The notes: generated by a model from the letters alone, not told the origin. 35,068 nucleotides of DNA from CAZHOV01 sp964534315 (GCA_964534315.1 CAZHOV010000040.1:1-35068), one strand, 5' to 3'; numbered from the stretch's first letter, positions 1-8,691 are shown. Numbers and translations are program-made.

Positions 1-183
1 GGCCTTCTTTAGATTTCCCTTTGCTAGAATAATATGCTAAACCGAGAATCGCTGGAATCAGTATTCCAATTGATAATTTTTTACTGATCTGTCAATAATA
101 AAACTAACTAATGGAATGCCGTGTTCGATTTTGGAAGAAAAAATTAGGAAAAGGTTCCCTTTTTTTGCCGATAACAATATATA

Positions 184-2259
184 TTATTGGAGTAATACCA
201 CATGGCCTTTATTCACAAGATCAAACTCCTCTCCGAAATCATTCCTAAAGGTGCAAGAAGTAACCCAGGTGTACAAGCCTTGCTGAGCCATGCGTCCATT
301 AAACGTTCCGTCCCAGGCTTGGTCAATGTCATTTGTATTAAAAACTAAGGCACCCCAGCGATTAAAAATTTTGAGGTCAAAGAATACTGCGTGGCAGGGA
401 GAAGCAACAGACCATTCATCATTCACCCCATCATAGTTAGGAGAAAAAGCATTCGGAGCATAAAGCGGACAATCTGCAAAACAGTTTTCTTTAAACTCTA
501 TCTGTATATTGTCAACAGCTTGTCCGCACGGATACGTCACCGTGACAGCGTAAAATCCGGCGCTTTCAGGGATTAGCTGAGGCTTGGTTGTCCCATCGCT
601 CCATTCATAATGGATCGCCGACTCATGGAAAGCGTCCAATAAAAAGGTATTTCGAGGACAAAGAACCGTATCATTCCCAAGATCAACAGGCTGGGGCGCT
701 GCTTCAAATTGCAGATTAGCAAAAGCATAGCTGGTAGCACAATCCGATTTGACAACTTTTAGTTGATAAACACCAAGGTTTAAAGAGTCTATACTGTTGA
801 TGACTACTTGCGGACTATTTGAGCTAAACCCTTGGGGACCGGCCCAAAAGAAATCTCCCTGGGTTTCGGGTGTGACCTGCATTTTCACATCACTCCCTTT
901 ACAAAATAAAGATTCTATTTCGATGTCAATTGCAGGACCTTCAATCGGGGTGGGAATTCCCAAAGGCGTTCTCTCAACCGTTCTGCCTTCTTCGCCGGCT
1001 TGAGCACCATAAGGATTAAGAGTACAGTTAGAATTGAAATTGACATTTACACCAGGCGAGCCTCCAGCTGTATCCAAGCTTGCATTTATAATTTCAGGAT
1101 TGTGGGAGAAAGCAATCAGTCCACCACCGCCACCTCCGCCCGGACCATGACAATTCACTGCATTGAAATCCCCTCCATCACCTCCGGAAACAGCGATTGC
1201 TAATTGATGTAGCTCTTGAACATCAAGCCATATCGTACCTCCGGCTCCACCGCCCCCTGCACCATCATTTTCCGCCAATTTATTCGTTTTGGTACCTTGA
1301 GCAGTTATTCTATTTCCATTTCCAATGATCGTTTCTGCTTTTATCATAATGATACCCCCACCAAAGCCACCACCTGATCCCAAGTCATTATTATGGTGGC
1401 CAGAACCACCACCGCCTCCAAAGAATATGCGGTCAGAAAATACATCAATTGGTTGTCCGCCCAACCCTCCTTCCAATGAATCTATACAAGCATCCCATTC
1501 TTTTCCCCCTCTTCCTCCGGAGCCTATATTTCCGCCACCGCCTCCTCCGCTATTATGTAAATTTCCACCCCCTCCTCCATTGGCAAAGCGACCTCTCCCA
1601 TTTGAAAAACCAAGTATCATAGTGGCCACTCCTTCACCCTTTCTTGCTCCTAGTGGTGAATTCGGAGGATACACAAACCCAACTGCTGAACAGCCTCCCG
1701 CCCCGGTGGCCGTAGGCGTCTCAAATCCACGAAATCCACAGCCATCGGCTTGCATAGCTGCCTCCAAAAAAAGCGTATCTTGACAAACCAATGCCAGAAT
1801 CCCACCTTTTTGACCATTCCACGGTAGGGGTTGTAATACGCTTTTGACAGTAGCACTTTTATATTCGGGAATTTTTACGACCTGAATAGCACCAGCGACA
1901 TTCCATTCTTCTGAAAGGGAAACGTCAAAAAACAGACGGTTCCCGGCTATAGAATCTATCCTCAGAAATTGAAACTTTCCGGCATTATGGTAATCGAGGA
2001 TCTGGCCAAATCCAGGGTTATCATCCAGGCGTACTGATGCCCCCTTCATCTGAACAACCAAGACCAGATCACAGGTAGTGAAGAGATTTGAAGAATCTAC
2101 CCTTATCCACTGCTCTTCCTGATCTATTTCCAAAACTTCCCCATATGAATTGATTGCACCCTGAACCCCGATGCCCTGCCCCAAAATAGGATAAAGAGCC
2201 CCCCAAACAAAGCATATTGAGAGTAAAAAACTGCTGTTTTTCAAAGCTTTAGCAATCAA
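184..2259 (-). CDS. Glycine-rich secreted protein with T9SS type B (CHU_C) sorting domain
   Basis: Protein of 691 aa. A hydrophobic signal peptide ends near LGQG (about residue 28). The middle (about 170-390) is extremely glycine-rich, with runs such as GGGGGG, and contains several Cys. It is followed by an Ig/PKD-like region (about 440-590) with paired Cys. The last ~95 residues match the gliding-motility/CHU_C type B C-terminal domain: APNAFSPNYDGVNDEW, FNRWG, WDGTFNG, and GLYTWV. Such domains direct export through the type IX system, so the protein is probably secreted or surface-attached and may act in adhesion; that role is inference. No ATG or GTG is available after the upstream in-frame stop. 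The start must be TTG at 2259 or at 2244, and the latter gives a cleaner signal peptide. The long Pro-rich frame opposite the Gly-rich region is only its antisense shadow. Confidence 0.85.
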   Translation of the reverse strand: MIAKALKNSSFLLSICFVWGALYPILGQGIGVQGAINSYGEVLEIDQEEQWIRVDSSNLFTTCDLVLVVQMKGASVRLDDNPGFGQILDYHNAGKFQFLRIDSIAGNRLFFDVSLSEEWNVAGAIQVVKIPEYKSATVKSVLQPLPWNGQKGGILALVCQDTLFLEAAMQADGCGFRGFETPTATGAGGCSAVGFVYPPNSPLGARKGEGVATMILGFSNGRGRFANGGGGGNLHNSGGGGGGNIGSGGRGGKEWDACIDSLEGGLGGQPIDVFSDRIFFGGGGGSGHHNNDLGSGGGFGGGIIMIKAETIIGNGNRITAQGTKTNKLAENDGAGGGGAGGTIWLDVQELHQLAIAVSGGDGGDFNAVNCHGPGGGGGGGLIAFSHNPEIINASLDTAGGSPGVNVNFNSNCTLNPYGAQAGEEGRTVERTPLGIPTPIEGPAIDIEIESLFCKGSDVKMQVTPETQGDFFWAGPQGFSSNSPQVVINSIDSLNLGVYQLKVVKSDCATSYAFANLQFEAAPQPVDLGNDTVLCPRNTFLLDAFHESAIHYEWSDGTTKPQLIPESAGFYAVTVTYPCGQAVDNIQIEFKENCFADCPLYAPNAFSPNYDGVNDEWSVASPCHAVFFDLKIFNRWGALVFNTNDIDQAWDGTFNGRMAQQGLYTWVTSCTFRNDFGEEFDLVNKGHVVLLQ

Positions 2260-2335
2260 AATACGAACATTTGACGGTCAATTACTTTCTATTAAAGTAC
2301 ATTACCTTATATTCAAAAAATTAAACTTTTACTTC

Positions 2336-2512
2336 ATGCGTCGTCCCCGCTTACCTTTAGTTCTATTCATTATCGTAGTTATCACAGCAATTATCGGATT
2401 TAGTGGTTCCGCTACAGCAGCAGTTTCGGTTGCAAAGACAGTTTTTTATATCTTCGCAGCCCTATTCCTGGCTTCCCTAATCTTCAGAGCGCTCAAAAAA
2501 TACAATTCTTAA
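2336..2512 (+). CDS. DUF1328 family small membrane protein (YtjA-like)
   Basis: A 58-aa ORF starting at ATG 2336, with basic N-terminus MRRPR. Two hydrophobic helices follow (about residues 7-22 and 31-50), linked by GFSGSATAAVSVAKTVFYIF. This pattern (GFxGxAxxAxxxAKxxFxxF, then FLxSLxF and a basic tail) is the signature of the DUF1328/YtjA family of small inner-membrane proteins, whose function is unknown. Family members are about 50-60 aa, so this is full length. It diverges from the glycine-rich T9SS protein with about 76 nt between starts. It converges on the aldehyde dehydrogenase gene with a single base between the two stop codons. No terminator is visible between the convergent genes. 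Confidence 0.8.
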   Translation: MRRPRLPLVLFIIVVITAIIGFSGSATAAVSVAKTVFYIFAALFLASLIFRALKKYNS

Positions 2513-2513
2513 G

Positions 2514-3884
2514 TTAGGTAATATATACTGTTTTTACATTCATAAATTCTTTGATGCCATGATGGGATAGCTCTCTGCCAAAACCACTAATTTTGATTCC
2601 TCCAAAAGGAAGGCGCGGATCAGACTTCACCATACCATTGACAAAACAACATCCCGCTTCCAATTCTTCGGCGGCAATACGTTCTCCGCGACCTATATCA
2701 CCTGTAAATACGGCAGCACCTAGCCCATAGTTGGTATCATTCGCCAATTTGATGGCTGCTTCCTCATTTGCTACACAGAACATAGCAGCTACAGGTCCGA
2801 ACAATTCTTCTTCGTAAGCGGGGGTGCCGGGCTGCACATGGGTTAGGATAGTTGGCGGGTAAAAGGCACCTGGCCCGTCAGGCAAGGTTCCTCCCAAGAT
2901 ACAGGTTGCGCCTCCTTCAATACTTTTCTGAACTTGATTATGCAAATTTTCCCGCAAATCGAAACGGGCGATAGGCCCCACGGTTGTATTCTCCAGGGTA
3001 GGGTCCCCTACTCTAGCTGCCTGAAGATGTATTTTAAACTCCTCTAAAAAGGCATCGTATACGGATTCGACAACGATAAACCGCTTTGCACCGATACAAC
3101 TCTGCCCGCTATTCAGCAACCTGCTTTGAGCACAGATTTTAGCCGCTTCTTCAATATTGGCATCTTCCAAAATAATATAAGGATCACTGCCTCCAAGTTC
3201 CAGAACTGATTTCTTCAAATGCCGGGCTGCTTCTGAGGCGACTATCGCTCCTGCCCGCCCACTTCCGGTGAGCGTTACCGCTTTTACCACGGGATACTCA
3301 ATCACCTTTGCAGTCATTTCCTTATCAATGATAAGCGTTGGAAATAAGCCTTTAGGAAAACCGGCCTCCTCGAAAATCTCTTCAATCGCTAAGGCACAGC
3401 CAGGGACATTTTCGGCATGTTTTAGCAGGCCGGCGTTTCCGGCCATTAAAGCGGGAGCAGCAAACCGGAATACCTGCCAAAAAGGAAAGTTCCAGGGCAT
3501 AATGGCCAATACAACTCCTAAAGGCTGGTATTTGATATAGCTTTTTTGGGCATCAGTAGAAATGGGTTCTTCTTCGAGAAATGCCGCCGCATGTTCAGCA
3601 TAATAATGACACACCCAGGCGCATTTTTCGATCTCCGAGATCGCCTGTTTAATCGGTTTCCCCATCTCCTCGGTCATTAATTTAGCATAATCCGTTTTTC
3701 TCTCCAACAGTAGTTCTCCCACTTTTTTCATAAGCGTAGACCGCTCCTGGAAAGAAGTCTTGCTCCACTCCTTTTGCAGGTGACCTGCCCGATCGACTTT
3801 CTCAAACGTTTCTGCCTGGTCTAATAAGGTGTACGTAGCTATATTTTGCCCCGTTGCCGGGTTCATGCTCTGGATAATTGACAT
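2514..3884 (-). CDS. NAD(P)-dependent aldehyde dehydrogenase (succinate-semialdehyde dehydrogenase type)
   Basis: Protein of 456 aa, the usual length of the short SSADH/GabD1-Sad group of the ALDH superfamily, which oxidises aldehydes such as succinate semialdehyde to acids. Visible motifs are MPWNFPFWQ (129-137) at the cofactor site, TLTGSGRAG (204-212), ELGGSDP with the general-base Glu229, and NSGQSCIGAKR with catalytic Cys263. Near the C-terminus are ELFGPV and LPFGGIKISGFGRE. The protein has no signal peptide, so it is cytosolic. The start at 3884 gives the standard SMNPATG N-terminus. It lies 51 nt downstream of the MscS gene on the same strand and may be co-transcribed with it. The substrate cannot be fixed from sequence alone. 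Confidence 0.9.
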   Translation of the reverse strand: MSIIQSMNPATGQNIATYTLLDQAETFEKVDRAGHLQKEWSKTSFQERSTLMKKVGELLLERKTDYAKLMTEEMGKPIKQAISEIEKCAWVCHYYAEHAAAFLEEEPISTDAQKSYIKYQPLGVVLAIMPWNFPFWQVFRFAAPALMAGNAGLLKHAENVPGCALAIEEIFEEAGFPKGLFPTLIIDKEMTAKVIEYPVVKAVTLTGSGRAGAIVASEAARHLKKSVLELGGSDPYIILEDANIEEAAKICAQSRLLNSGQSCIGAKRFIVVESVYDAFLEEFKIHLQAARVGDPTLENTTVGPIARFDLRENLHNQVQKSIEGGATCILGGTLPDGPGAFYPPTILTHVQPGTPAYEEELFGPVAAMFCVANEEAAIKLANDTNYGLGAAVFTGDIGRGERIAAEELEAGCCFVNGMVKSDPRLPFGGIKISGFGRELSHHGIKEFMNVKTVYIT

Positions 3885-3935
3885 ATATGTAGTTTTTTTA
3901 AGAGAATAGCATGTCTCTCAGGAGCTTGAAGTTGC

Positions 3936-4766
3936 TTAACTGATTTTATCAGGAGGTAAATAGATCCCCTCTTTTTCAAGCGTTGCGATTACGTTACGAA
4001 ATACCTGATGCCTGACTTCATCAGGAGAGGTTTCAGGATCAAAAGAATCCACCCAGAAATAAGCGGTCAATTTTCTGGAATACTTATCAATATCTGTTAA
4101 AAAGACTCTGGGTGCCTTGTTTTCCTGTAAAATTGCTTCGTCATTGGAAAAGGATTGTAATAAAAGCGTTCTAAGCTTTTCGACATCATCATGTTGGTCT
4201 AATGACAGCGCGAATTCGAATCGCAAGAACCCATCCAGCGTAAAATTAATGAGTTTATTTTTAAGGACGGCGGCATTCGGAATAAAAACATCTTTCCCAT
4301 CAAATGTTTTGAGGTGGGTATTTCTTAATGTCAGGTTAACCACTGATCCGGTAACACCAATAATTTCGACGGTATCGCCTGTACGAAAAGGCCGGTTAAA
4401 CGCGAGCATGATGCCTGCAAGTAAATTCTCTCCAATATCTTTAAAAGCAAAGCCGATGATAAAAGCACCTACCCCTGCACCTGCCAATAACCCGGCTGCA
4501 GTACCACCAAGTCCAACAATATTAAGTGCGATCAATATACCGAAAACCAGAATGATAAACCGCCCGATCCGGGCAAGAAACTTTGCTAATAATGGATCTT
4601 CAATCTTTGACGAAAAAAATTTCCGTAGAGATTTTTTTACCGAAGCTGCCAGGACCATAAAAAAAAGGAACACCAAGATACTGATCCCTAGTTGAGGTAA
4701 GATCTTGATAAAGGCTTCATAATATTGAAGGAGAACTTCGCTTAATTCGGTCCAAAATTTTTCCAT
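3936..4766 (-). CDS. Small-conductance mechanosensitive channel, MscS family
   Basis: Protein of 276 aa, the length of a minimal MscS. There are three hydrophobic segments at about residues 25-45, 65-87 and 90-115. The third is the pore helix with the Gly/Ala pattern LLAGAGVGAFIIGFAFKD. It is followed by the MscS beta-domain signature NRPFRTGDTVEIIGVTGSV and IPNAAVLKNKLINFT. The C-terminal cytoplasmic alpha/beta domain is present, ending LPPDKIS. The channel opens under membrane tension to release solutes in hypo-osmotic shock (family knowledge). It is flanked by the aldehyde dehydrogenase downstream and the redox response regulator upstream, all on the minus strand with short gaps, so a stress-related transcription unit is plausible. 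Confidence 0.9.
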   Translation of the reverse strand: MEKFWTELSEVLLQYYEAFIKILPQLGISILVFLFFMVLAASVKKSLRKFFSSKIEDPLLAKFLARIGRFIILVFGILIALNIVGLGGTAAGLLAGAGVGAFIIGFAFKDIGENLLAGIMLAFNRPFRTGDTVEIIGVTGSVVNLTLRNTHLKTFDGKDVFIPNAAVLKNKLINFTLDGFLRFEFALSLDQHDDVEKLRTLLLQSFSNDEAILQENKAPRVFLTDIDKYSRKLTAYFWVDSFDPETSPDEVRHQVFRNVIATLEKEGIYLPPDKIS

Positions 4767-4808
4767 AAAACTTTTTTTGTAAAAAAAGAGAAACAGGAGT
4801 CATCTCGA

Positions 4809-4830
4809 TCCCGCATAAAGTGATGCGGGA
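4809..4830. terminator. Short hairpin after the response regulator gene
   Basis: An 8-bp perfect inverted repeat (TCCCGCAT / ATGCGGGA) with loop AAAGTG lies 10 nt past the stop codon of the gene at 4840-6510. On the minus strand a T-rich run follows only about 20 nt later, so it may be a weak terminator or an mRNA-processing hairpin rather than a classical intrinsic terminator. Confidence 0.35.
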
Positions 4831-4839
4831 AGGGAGGAC

Positions 4840-6510
4840 TTATATTTCTCCCAAGTACTCATGTACGAACTTAATCGCCATAGCACCTTCTCCTACTGCA
4901 GAAGCCACTCTGTTCATTGCTCCTGAGCGCACGTCACCGGCAGCAAAGATACCAGGCTGGCAGGTTTCCAACAGAAAAGGCTCGCGTTCTTTTTTCCAGA
5001 TTTTTTTGTACGCTTCATCGAGGGTAACGTCTTTTCCTGTTTTGACATATCCTTTTTCATTTCTCAATATCCAATCTCCCAACCAGTCGGTAAAGGGGCG
5101 AGCCCCGATAAAGATAAACAAGGCATCAGCTGGCACCTCGGTATGAGTTTGTTCCTCTATATTTTCGATGATCAGTTTTTCCAGCCTTCCGTTTCCTTTC
5201 GCTTCAACCACCTGATGCCGGCCACATACTTCGATATTATCGATCCCGTCAATTTGATCGATCAGGTAGGAAGACATGGAAGTGGATAAGTCCGGACGGC
5301 GAATTAAAATCCTCACTTTTTCCGCAAATTGAGAGAGGTATACCGCTCCCTGTCCCGCCGAATTTCCTCCCCCCACGATATAGACTTCTTTATTTCGGCA
5401 AGCGTTGGCTTCGGTCATTGCAGCACCATAGTAAATACCGGCTCCGGTAAAATCGGATATACCTTTGGAAGTCAATTTGCGGTAATCCACCCCAGTGGTG
5501 ATGACCACTGATTTGGCAATAACGGAAGTATCATCGGAAAAGAATACCTTTTTATACTGATCCTCTACTTTTATATCATTCACCTCTTTAGGAGAAAGAA
5601 ACTCCACGCCAAATCGGGTAGCCTGGGTAATGGCCCTTCGGGATAGATCTGCCCCGCTCAATCCTTTGGGGAAGCCAAGATAATTTTCTATCCTGGAGCT
5701 GGTCCCCGCCTGTCCCCCAGGAGCTCGCTTTTCAATAAGTATAGTCTTTAATCCCTCTGACCCTCCATAGACAGCGGCTGCCAGCCCGGCAGGACCAGCT
5801 CCGATGATGGCCACATCATAGAGATCTGATTTGGCATCCGGGTTTCGGCCAATTTTCGAAGCGATCTCAGGCACATCAGGGTCGATTAAAGTGGAGGCAT
5901 CCTCAAAAAACACCGCCGGGAGGTCTTTAGTATCCACACCGTGTAAGTCAAGTAATTCCTTTGCTTTTACATTGGTTTCAATATCCAGCCATTGATAAGG
6001 TATGAGATTTCCTGCCAAAAAATCTTTGATCTCGTGAGACTTCGGCGAATATTGATAGCCTACTATTCTGATCCCCCGAAATTCGGGACGGTATGCACTT
6101 TGCCAATCATCCAGCAAATCATTAAGCACTGGAAATAATTTCTCTTCCGGCGGATCCCATGGTTTCATCAGGTAAAAATCCAACTGAACATCATTGATCG
6201 CCTTGATGGCTGCATCTGTATCCGAATAAGCAGTGAGCAACACTCTCTTCGCTTCAGGAAAAAATCCTTTGGCTTTTTCCAGAAAATCGACCCCCAGCAT
6301 CTCCGGCATTCGCTGATCAGAAAGGAAAAGAGCGACCGTCTCTCCTTTTTTCTTTAATTCCGGCAGCGACTCCAGCGCTTCATTGGCCGAATCCGTGCTT
6401 AATATACGGTAGTCTTTCTTGTATTCTTTCCTCAAATCCCGCTTGATCGATCGTAATACCTGCGGATCATCATCAACAGAAAAAATAATGGGTTTCTTTT
6501 CTTCTGCCAT
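4840..6510 (-). CDS. Response regulator fused to thioredoxin-reductase-like FAD oxidoreductase
   Basis: Protein of 556 aa in three parts. Residues 1-135 are a receiver domain with acidic pair Asp13/Asp14, phosphoacceptor Asp65 (FLSDQRMPE), Thr93 and Lys116 (LMKPW). Residues about 145-222 look like a glutaredoxin/thioredoxin-fold stretch without a CxxC (GYQYSPKSHEIKDFL, LPAVFFED). Residues 230-556 are a thioredoxin-reductase-like flavoprotein with FAD site IIGAGPAGLAAA (235-246), PGGQAGTSSRIENYLGFP, a second nucleotide site YIVGGGNSAGQGA (377-389), and a C-terminal GIFAAGDVR. The catalytic CxxC normally just before the second Rossmann motif is missing: GIYYGAAMTEANACRNKE leaves one Cys (371). 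It therefore cannot be a classical thioredoxin reductase. The sensor-kinase gene directly upstream is the likely partner. NCBI names such proteins fused response regulator/thioredoxin-disulfide reductase. Confidence 0.88.
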   Translation of the reverse strand: MAEEKKPIIFSVDDDPQVLRSIKRDLRKEYKKDYRILSTDSANEALESLPELKKKGETVALFLSDQRMPEMLGVDFLEKAKGFFPEAKRVLLTAYSDTDAAIKAINDVQLDFYLMKPWDPPEEKLFPVLNDLLDDWQSAYRPEFRGIRIVGYQYSPKSHEIKDFLAGNLIPYQWLDIETNVKAKELLDLHGVDTKDLPAVFFEDASTLIDPDVPEIASKIGRNPDAKSDLYDVAIIGAGPAGLAAAVYGGSEGLKTILIEKRAPGGQAGTSSRIENYLGFPKGLSGADLSRRAITQATRFGVEFLSPKEVNDIKVEDQYKKVFFSDDTSVIAKSVVITTGVDYRKLTSKGISDFTGAGIYYGAAMTEANACRNKEVYIVGGGNSAGQGAVYLSQFAEKVRILIRRPDLSTSMSSYLIDQIDGIDNIEVCGRHQVVEAKGNGRLEKLIIENIEEQTHTEVPADALFIFIGARPFTDWLGDWILRNEKGYVKTGKDVTLDEAYKKIWKKEREPFLLETCQPGIFAAGDVRSGAMNRVASAVGEGAMAIKFVHEYLGEI

Positions 6511-6534
6511 TTTTATGGTTTAATTGTTTAGTAG

Positions 6535-6600
6535 TCACCCGGTCACCCGGTCACCCGGTCACATGGTCACATGGTCACATGGTCACATGGTCACATGGTC
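6535..6600. repeat. 8-bp tandem repeat (3x TCACCCGG, 5x TCACATGG)
   Basis: Eight perfect head-to-tail 8-bp units: three TCACCCGG followed by five TCACATGG, then TC. They lie 25 nt upstream of the start of the response regulator/oxidoreductase gene and downstream of the kinase gene stop (6679), inside the leader if the two are one transcript. Perfect identity within each block implies recent slippage. Confidence 0.95.
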
Positions 6601-6678
6601 GAATTAATTCTGTTCCATTTCGGTTTCATTATTTTTAATTCCTTTTCCTTTCCTCTTTTTCCCTGTATCCCTCTAATT

Positions 6679-8094
6679 TCAGCCATCAATCGGCAGGCAA
6701 ATACAGAAGGTTGTTCCGACGCCTAATTTGGACTCCACATCTATACTTCCGCGGTGTCTGGCAATAATGCGCTGAACGATATCGAGGCCTACCCCTGTTC
6801 CTTCCCCCATAGCCTTGGTCGTATAGAAGGGTTCGAAGATCTGATGAATATCTTCTTCAGGAATACCTGCACCGTTATCCGAAATTTCGATACGGACAAA
6901 TTCTCTATCCCGATACGTTCTAATCGTTAACGTTCCTTCATGATCCATAGCGTCTATGGCATTATCGATCAGATTGGTAAATACCTGATTAAGTTCACCA
7001 GCGTAGGCTTTCACTTTGGGCAGGCTGTAATCTACTTCTTTTTCAACTTTGATATTTTTCTTTTTGAACTTATGCTTAAGCATAGTGCCTGTGCTTTTCA
7101 GCCCTTCGTGAATATCGATATATGCTTTATCTTTCGCTCTATCCATATGTGAGTAATCCTTGATAGATTTCACCAGTGTACCGATACGCTCAGAAGCATC
7201 CTGGATTTCTTTGACCAGTTTTTCCAGGCTTAGGGTACTTTCAATCCACCAAATGATACTTACCAAACTTTCGCCTTTGATAATCTCATTGATCTTGTCC
7301 AGATCATCGGTGGTCAGGAAGAAATCAACGAACGTATCTGCTATGTCATCTCCATCCTCTATATCATGATCCTCTAGCCAATCGATGATATCGTCCATCG
7401 CCTCTTCTCGTTCCATGAGTGAAAGTTCTTCGATTTGATCAAGGGTTTCAATTTTAGAAAAGAGGATCGCGTTGACCTCATCCGTCTGCTCGGGGGTAAT
7501 CCGCATGGTGATGACAGATTTAAACTTTTCCGGGGTTGAATGGATACGTTGGTACAATTCATCGGCGCTCCTTACCATGGCGGCTGCCGGGTTGTTGAGC
7601 TCGTGTGCCAGGCCAGCTGACATTCGACCGAGAGCCATCAACTTTTCGTTTTGAGTACGGAGAGTGGTGAAATTGCGTACTCTGGAGGTCATTTCCTGTA
7701 CCAGCACTCTGGTCAGTTCGTAGTTTTGGCAAACCAGATCCGGAAAATGATCCCGGTGAATAGCCAGGATAACAGAATCTCGTATAGCGATTCCAAAGCC
7801 TCCCGCTTCTTTCATCCTGGAAAAAGGAAGTACCCCTGTGATATCTCCTACCCCTATTTTGCCTAACTCCTGCCATTCTCCTTTTCGTTTAAACCGAATT
7901 ACAAACTCCCCTTCGACCACCATGATCATATGATCAACCGGATCTTTTGCCTGAAAAACATAGTGTCCTTCCGGAAATTGCCACAATTCGCCAAATTCAA
8001 CCAGCCAGGCAAAAGCTTCATCCGAAATACCCTTCAGTTTTTCAAACGATTTTAGTTTTTCTAAGAGTCGGGCATCTTTTTCTAATACTATCAT
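6679..8094 (-). CDS. Sensor histidine kinase with N-terminal cyclic-nucleotide-binding domain
   Basis: Protein of 471 aa from the ATG at 8094; an in-frame TTG at 8148 would add 18 residues. Residues about 15-130 are a CRP/cNMP-binding-type beta-roll (FPEGHYVFQAKDPVDHMIMVVEG, IGVGDITGVLPF). The H-box is MSAGLAHELNNPAAAMVRS with His164. An unusual Asp/Glu-rich helical insert (about 190-285, with DWLEDHDIEDGDDIADTFVD) separates it from the rest. The ATPase domain has N-box NLIDNAIDAM, G1 DNGAGIP, F-box FEPFYTTK and G2 GEGTGVGLDIV. There are no membrane segments, so the kinase is cytosolic. Ligand of the cNMP domain is unknown. It is 168 nt upstream of the receiver/flavoprotein gene and probably phosphorylates it. 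Confidence 0.9.
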   Translation of the reverse strand: MIVLEKDARLLEKLKSFEKLKGISDEAFAWLVEFGELWQFPEGHYVFQAKDPVDHMIMVVEGEFVIRFKRKGEWQELGKIGVGDITGVLPFSRMKEAGGFGIAIRDSVILAIHRDHFPDLVCQNYELTRVLVQEMTSRVRNFTTLRTQNEKLMALGRMSAGLAHELNNPAAAMVRSADELYQRIHSTPEKFKSVITMRITPEQTDEVNAILFSKIETLDQIEELSLMEREEAMDDIIDWLEDHDIEDGDDIADTFVDFFLTTDDLDKINEIIKGESLVSIIWWIESTLSLEKLVKEIQDASERIGTLVKSIKDYSHMDRAKDKAYIDIHEGLKSTGTMLKHKFKKKNIKVEKEVDYSLPKVKAYAGELNQVFTNLIDNAIDAMDHEGTLTIRTYRDREFVRIEISDNGAGIPEEDIHQIFEPFYTTKAMGEGTGVGLDIVQRIIARHRGSIDVESKLGVGTTFCICLPIDG

Positions 8095-8244
8095 TAAACC
8101 AGGGTTTGAAGTATGAAGACCAATTAATTTTCTCAATCTTACCAGCAAGTTAAACAGAAAATAGGATTTGAGTGAAAATTGATTTGAAAATCCTGTTAAA
8201 AAGGATTAAGGTTTTAAAAAAATGGTTAATTTCCTTTTTGCAAA

Positions 8245-8252
8245 TAAATTTG
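8245..8252 (+). promoter_or_regulatory. Bacteroidota -7 box candidate for tsaE
   Basis: TAAATTTG matches the Bacteroidota -7 consensus TAnnTTTG and ends 8 nt before the tsaE start codon. No TTTG or TTG is seen at the usual distance upstream, so support is limited. If used, the transcript would have almost no leader. Confidence 0.3.
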
Positions 8253-8259
8253 AAGTAGC

Positions 8260-8691
8260 ATGGAGTTGGTCTTAAAATCGCTGGACGAGTTGTCGGACGT
8301 GGGAAGCAGGCTTTTGGAGGCTGTTGGGGAGCGTCGTAAAATAACCTTCCAGGGGGAGATCGGGGCAGGTAAGACTACGTTGATCAAAGTTTTATGCTCG
8401 CTTCTGGGGGTAGAAGAACCCGTAACCAGTCCGACTTTTTCTCTAATCAACCAATATCTGGTCACTCAACAGGATTCGCCCATCTCAGGTCAAATGGTCT
8501 GTCATATTGATCTTTACCGGTTAAAAACCCCTCAGGAAGCTTTAGATATCGGTATTGAAGATTATTTATACGACGATCAATATTGTTTTATTGAGTGGCC
8601 GGAATTGATTGAATCCCTACTTCCAGAGGATACTGTGAGAATTTCCATTCAACATATGCCTGATAATTCCCGAAAATTGAGTATTTTGTAG
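8260..8691 (+). CDS. tsaE: tRNA N6-adenosine threonylcarbamoyltransferase complex ATPase TsaE
   Basis: Protein of 143 aa, the usual TsaE length. The P-loop is GEIGAGKTT (32-40). The conserved TSPTFSLINQY (55-65), HIDLYRL (82-88) and FIEWPE motifs of the YjeE/TsaE family are all present. TsaE is the ATPase that works with TsaB and TsaD to install N6-threonylcarbamoyl on A37 of tRNAs reading ANN codons (family knowledge). It is cytosolic and normally essential. The ATG at 8260 puts the first strand ELVLKSLDEL in register with homologues. The alanine dehydrogenase gene follows after 35 nt on the same strand, a pairing that is common in Bacteroidota. Confidence 0.93.
   Translation: MELVLKSLDELSDVGSRLLEAVGERRKITFQGEIGAGKTTLIKVLCSLLGVEEPVTSPTFSLINQYLVTQQDSPISGQMVCHIDLYRLKTPQEALDIGIEDYLYDDQYCFIEWPELIESLLPEDTVRISIQHMPDNSRKLSIL

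Noticed and set aside
1..100. Minus-strand frame reading SKKLSIGILIPAILGLAYYSSKGKSKEG toward the left edge
   Set aside because: It looks like the N-terminus of a small membrane protein, but there is no ATG, GTG or TTG in frame after the upstream TGA and the rest lies outside the window.
1325..1783. 152-aa Pro-rich plus-strand ORF
   Set aside because: Pure antisense of the Gly-rich repeat (GGX codons read as CCX) within the T9SS protein; no independent support.
4117..4695. 192-aa plus-strand ORF opposite the MscS gene
   Set aside because: Antisense shadow of a clear MscS coding sequence with no recognisable domain.
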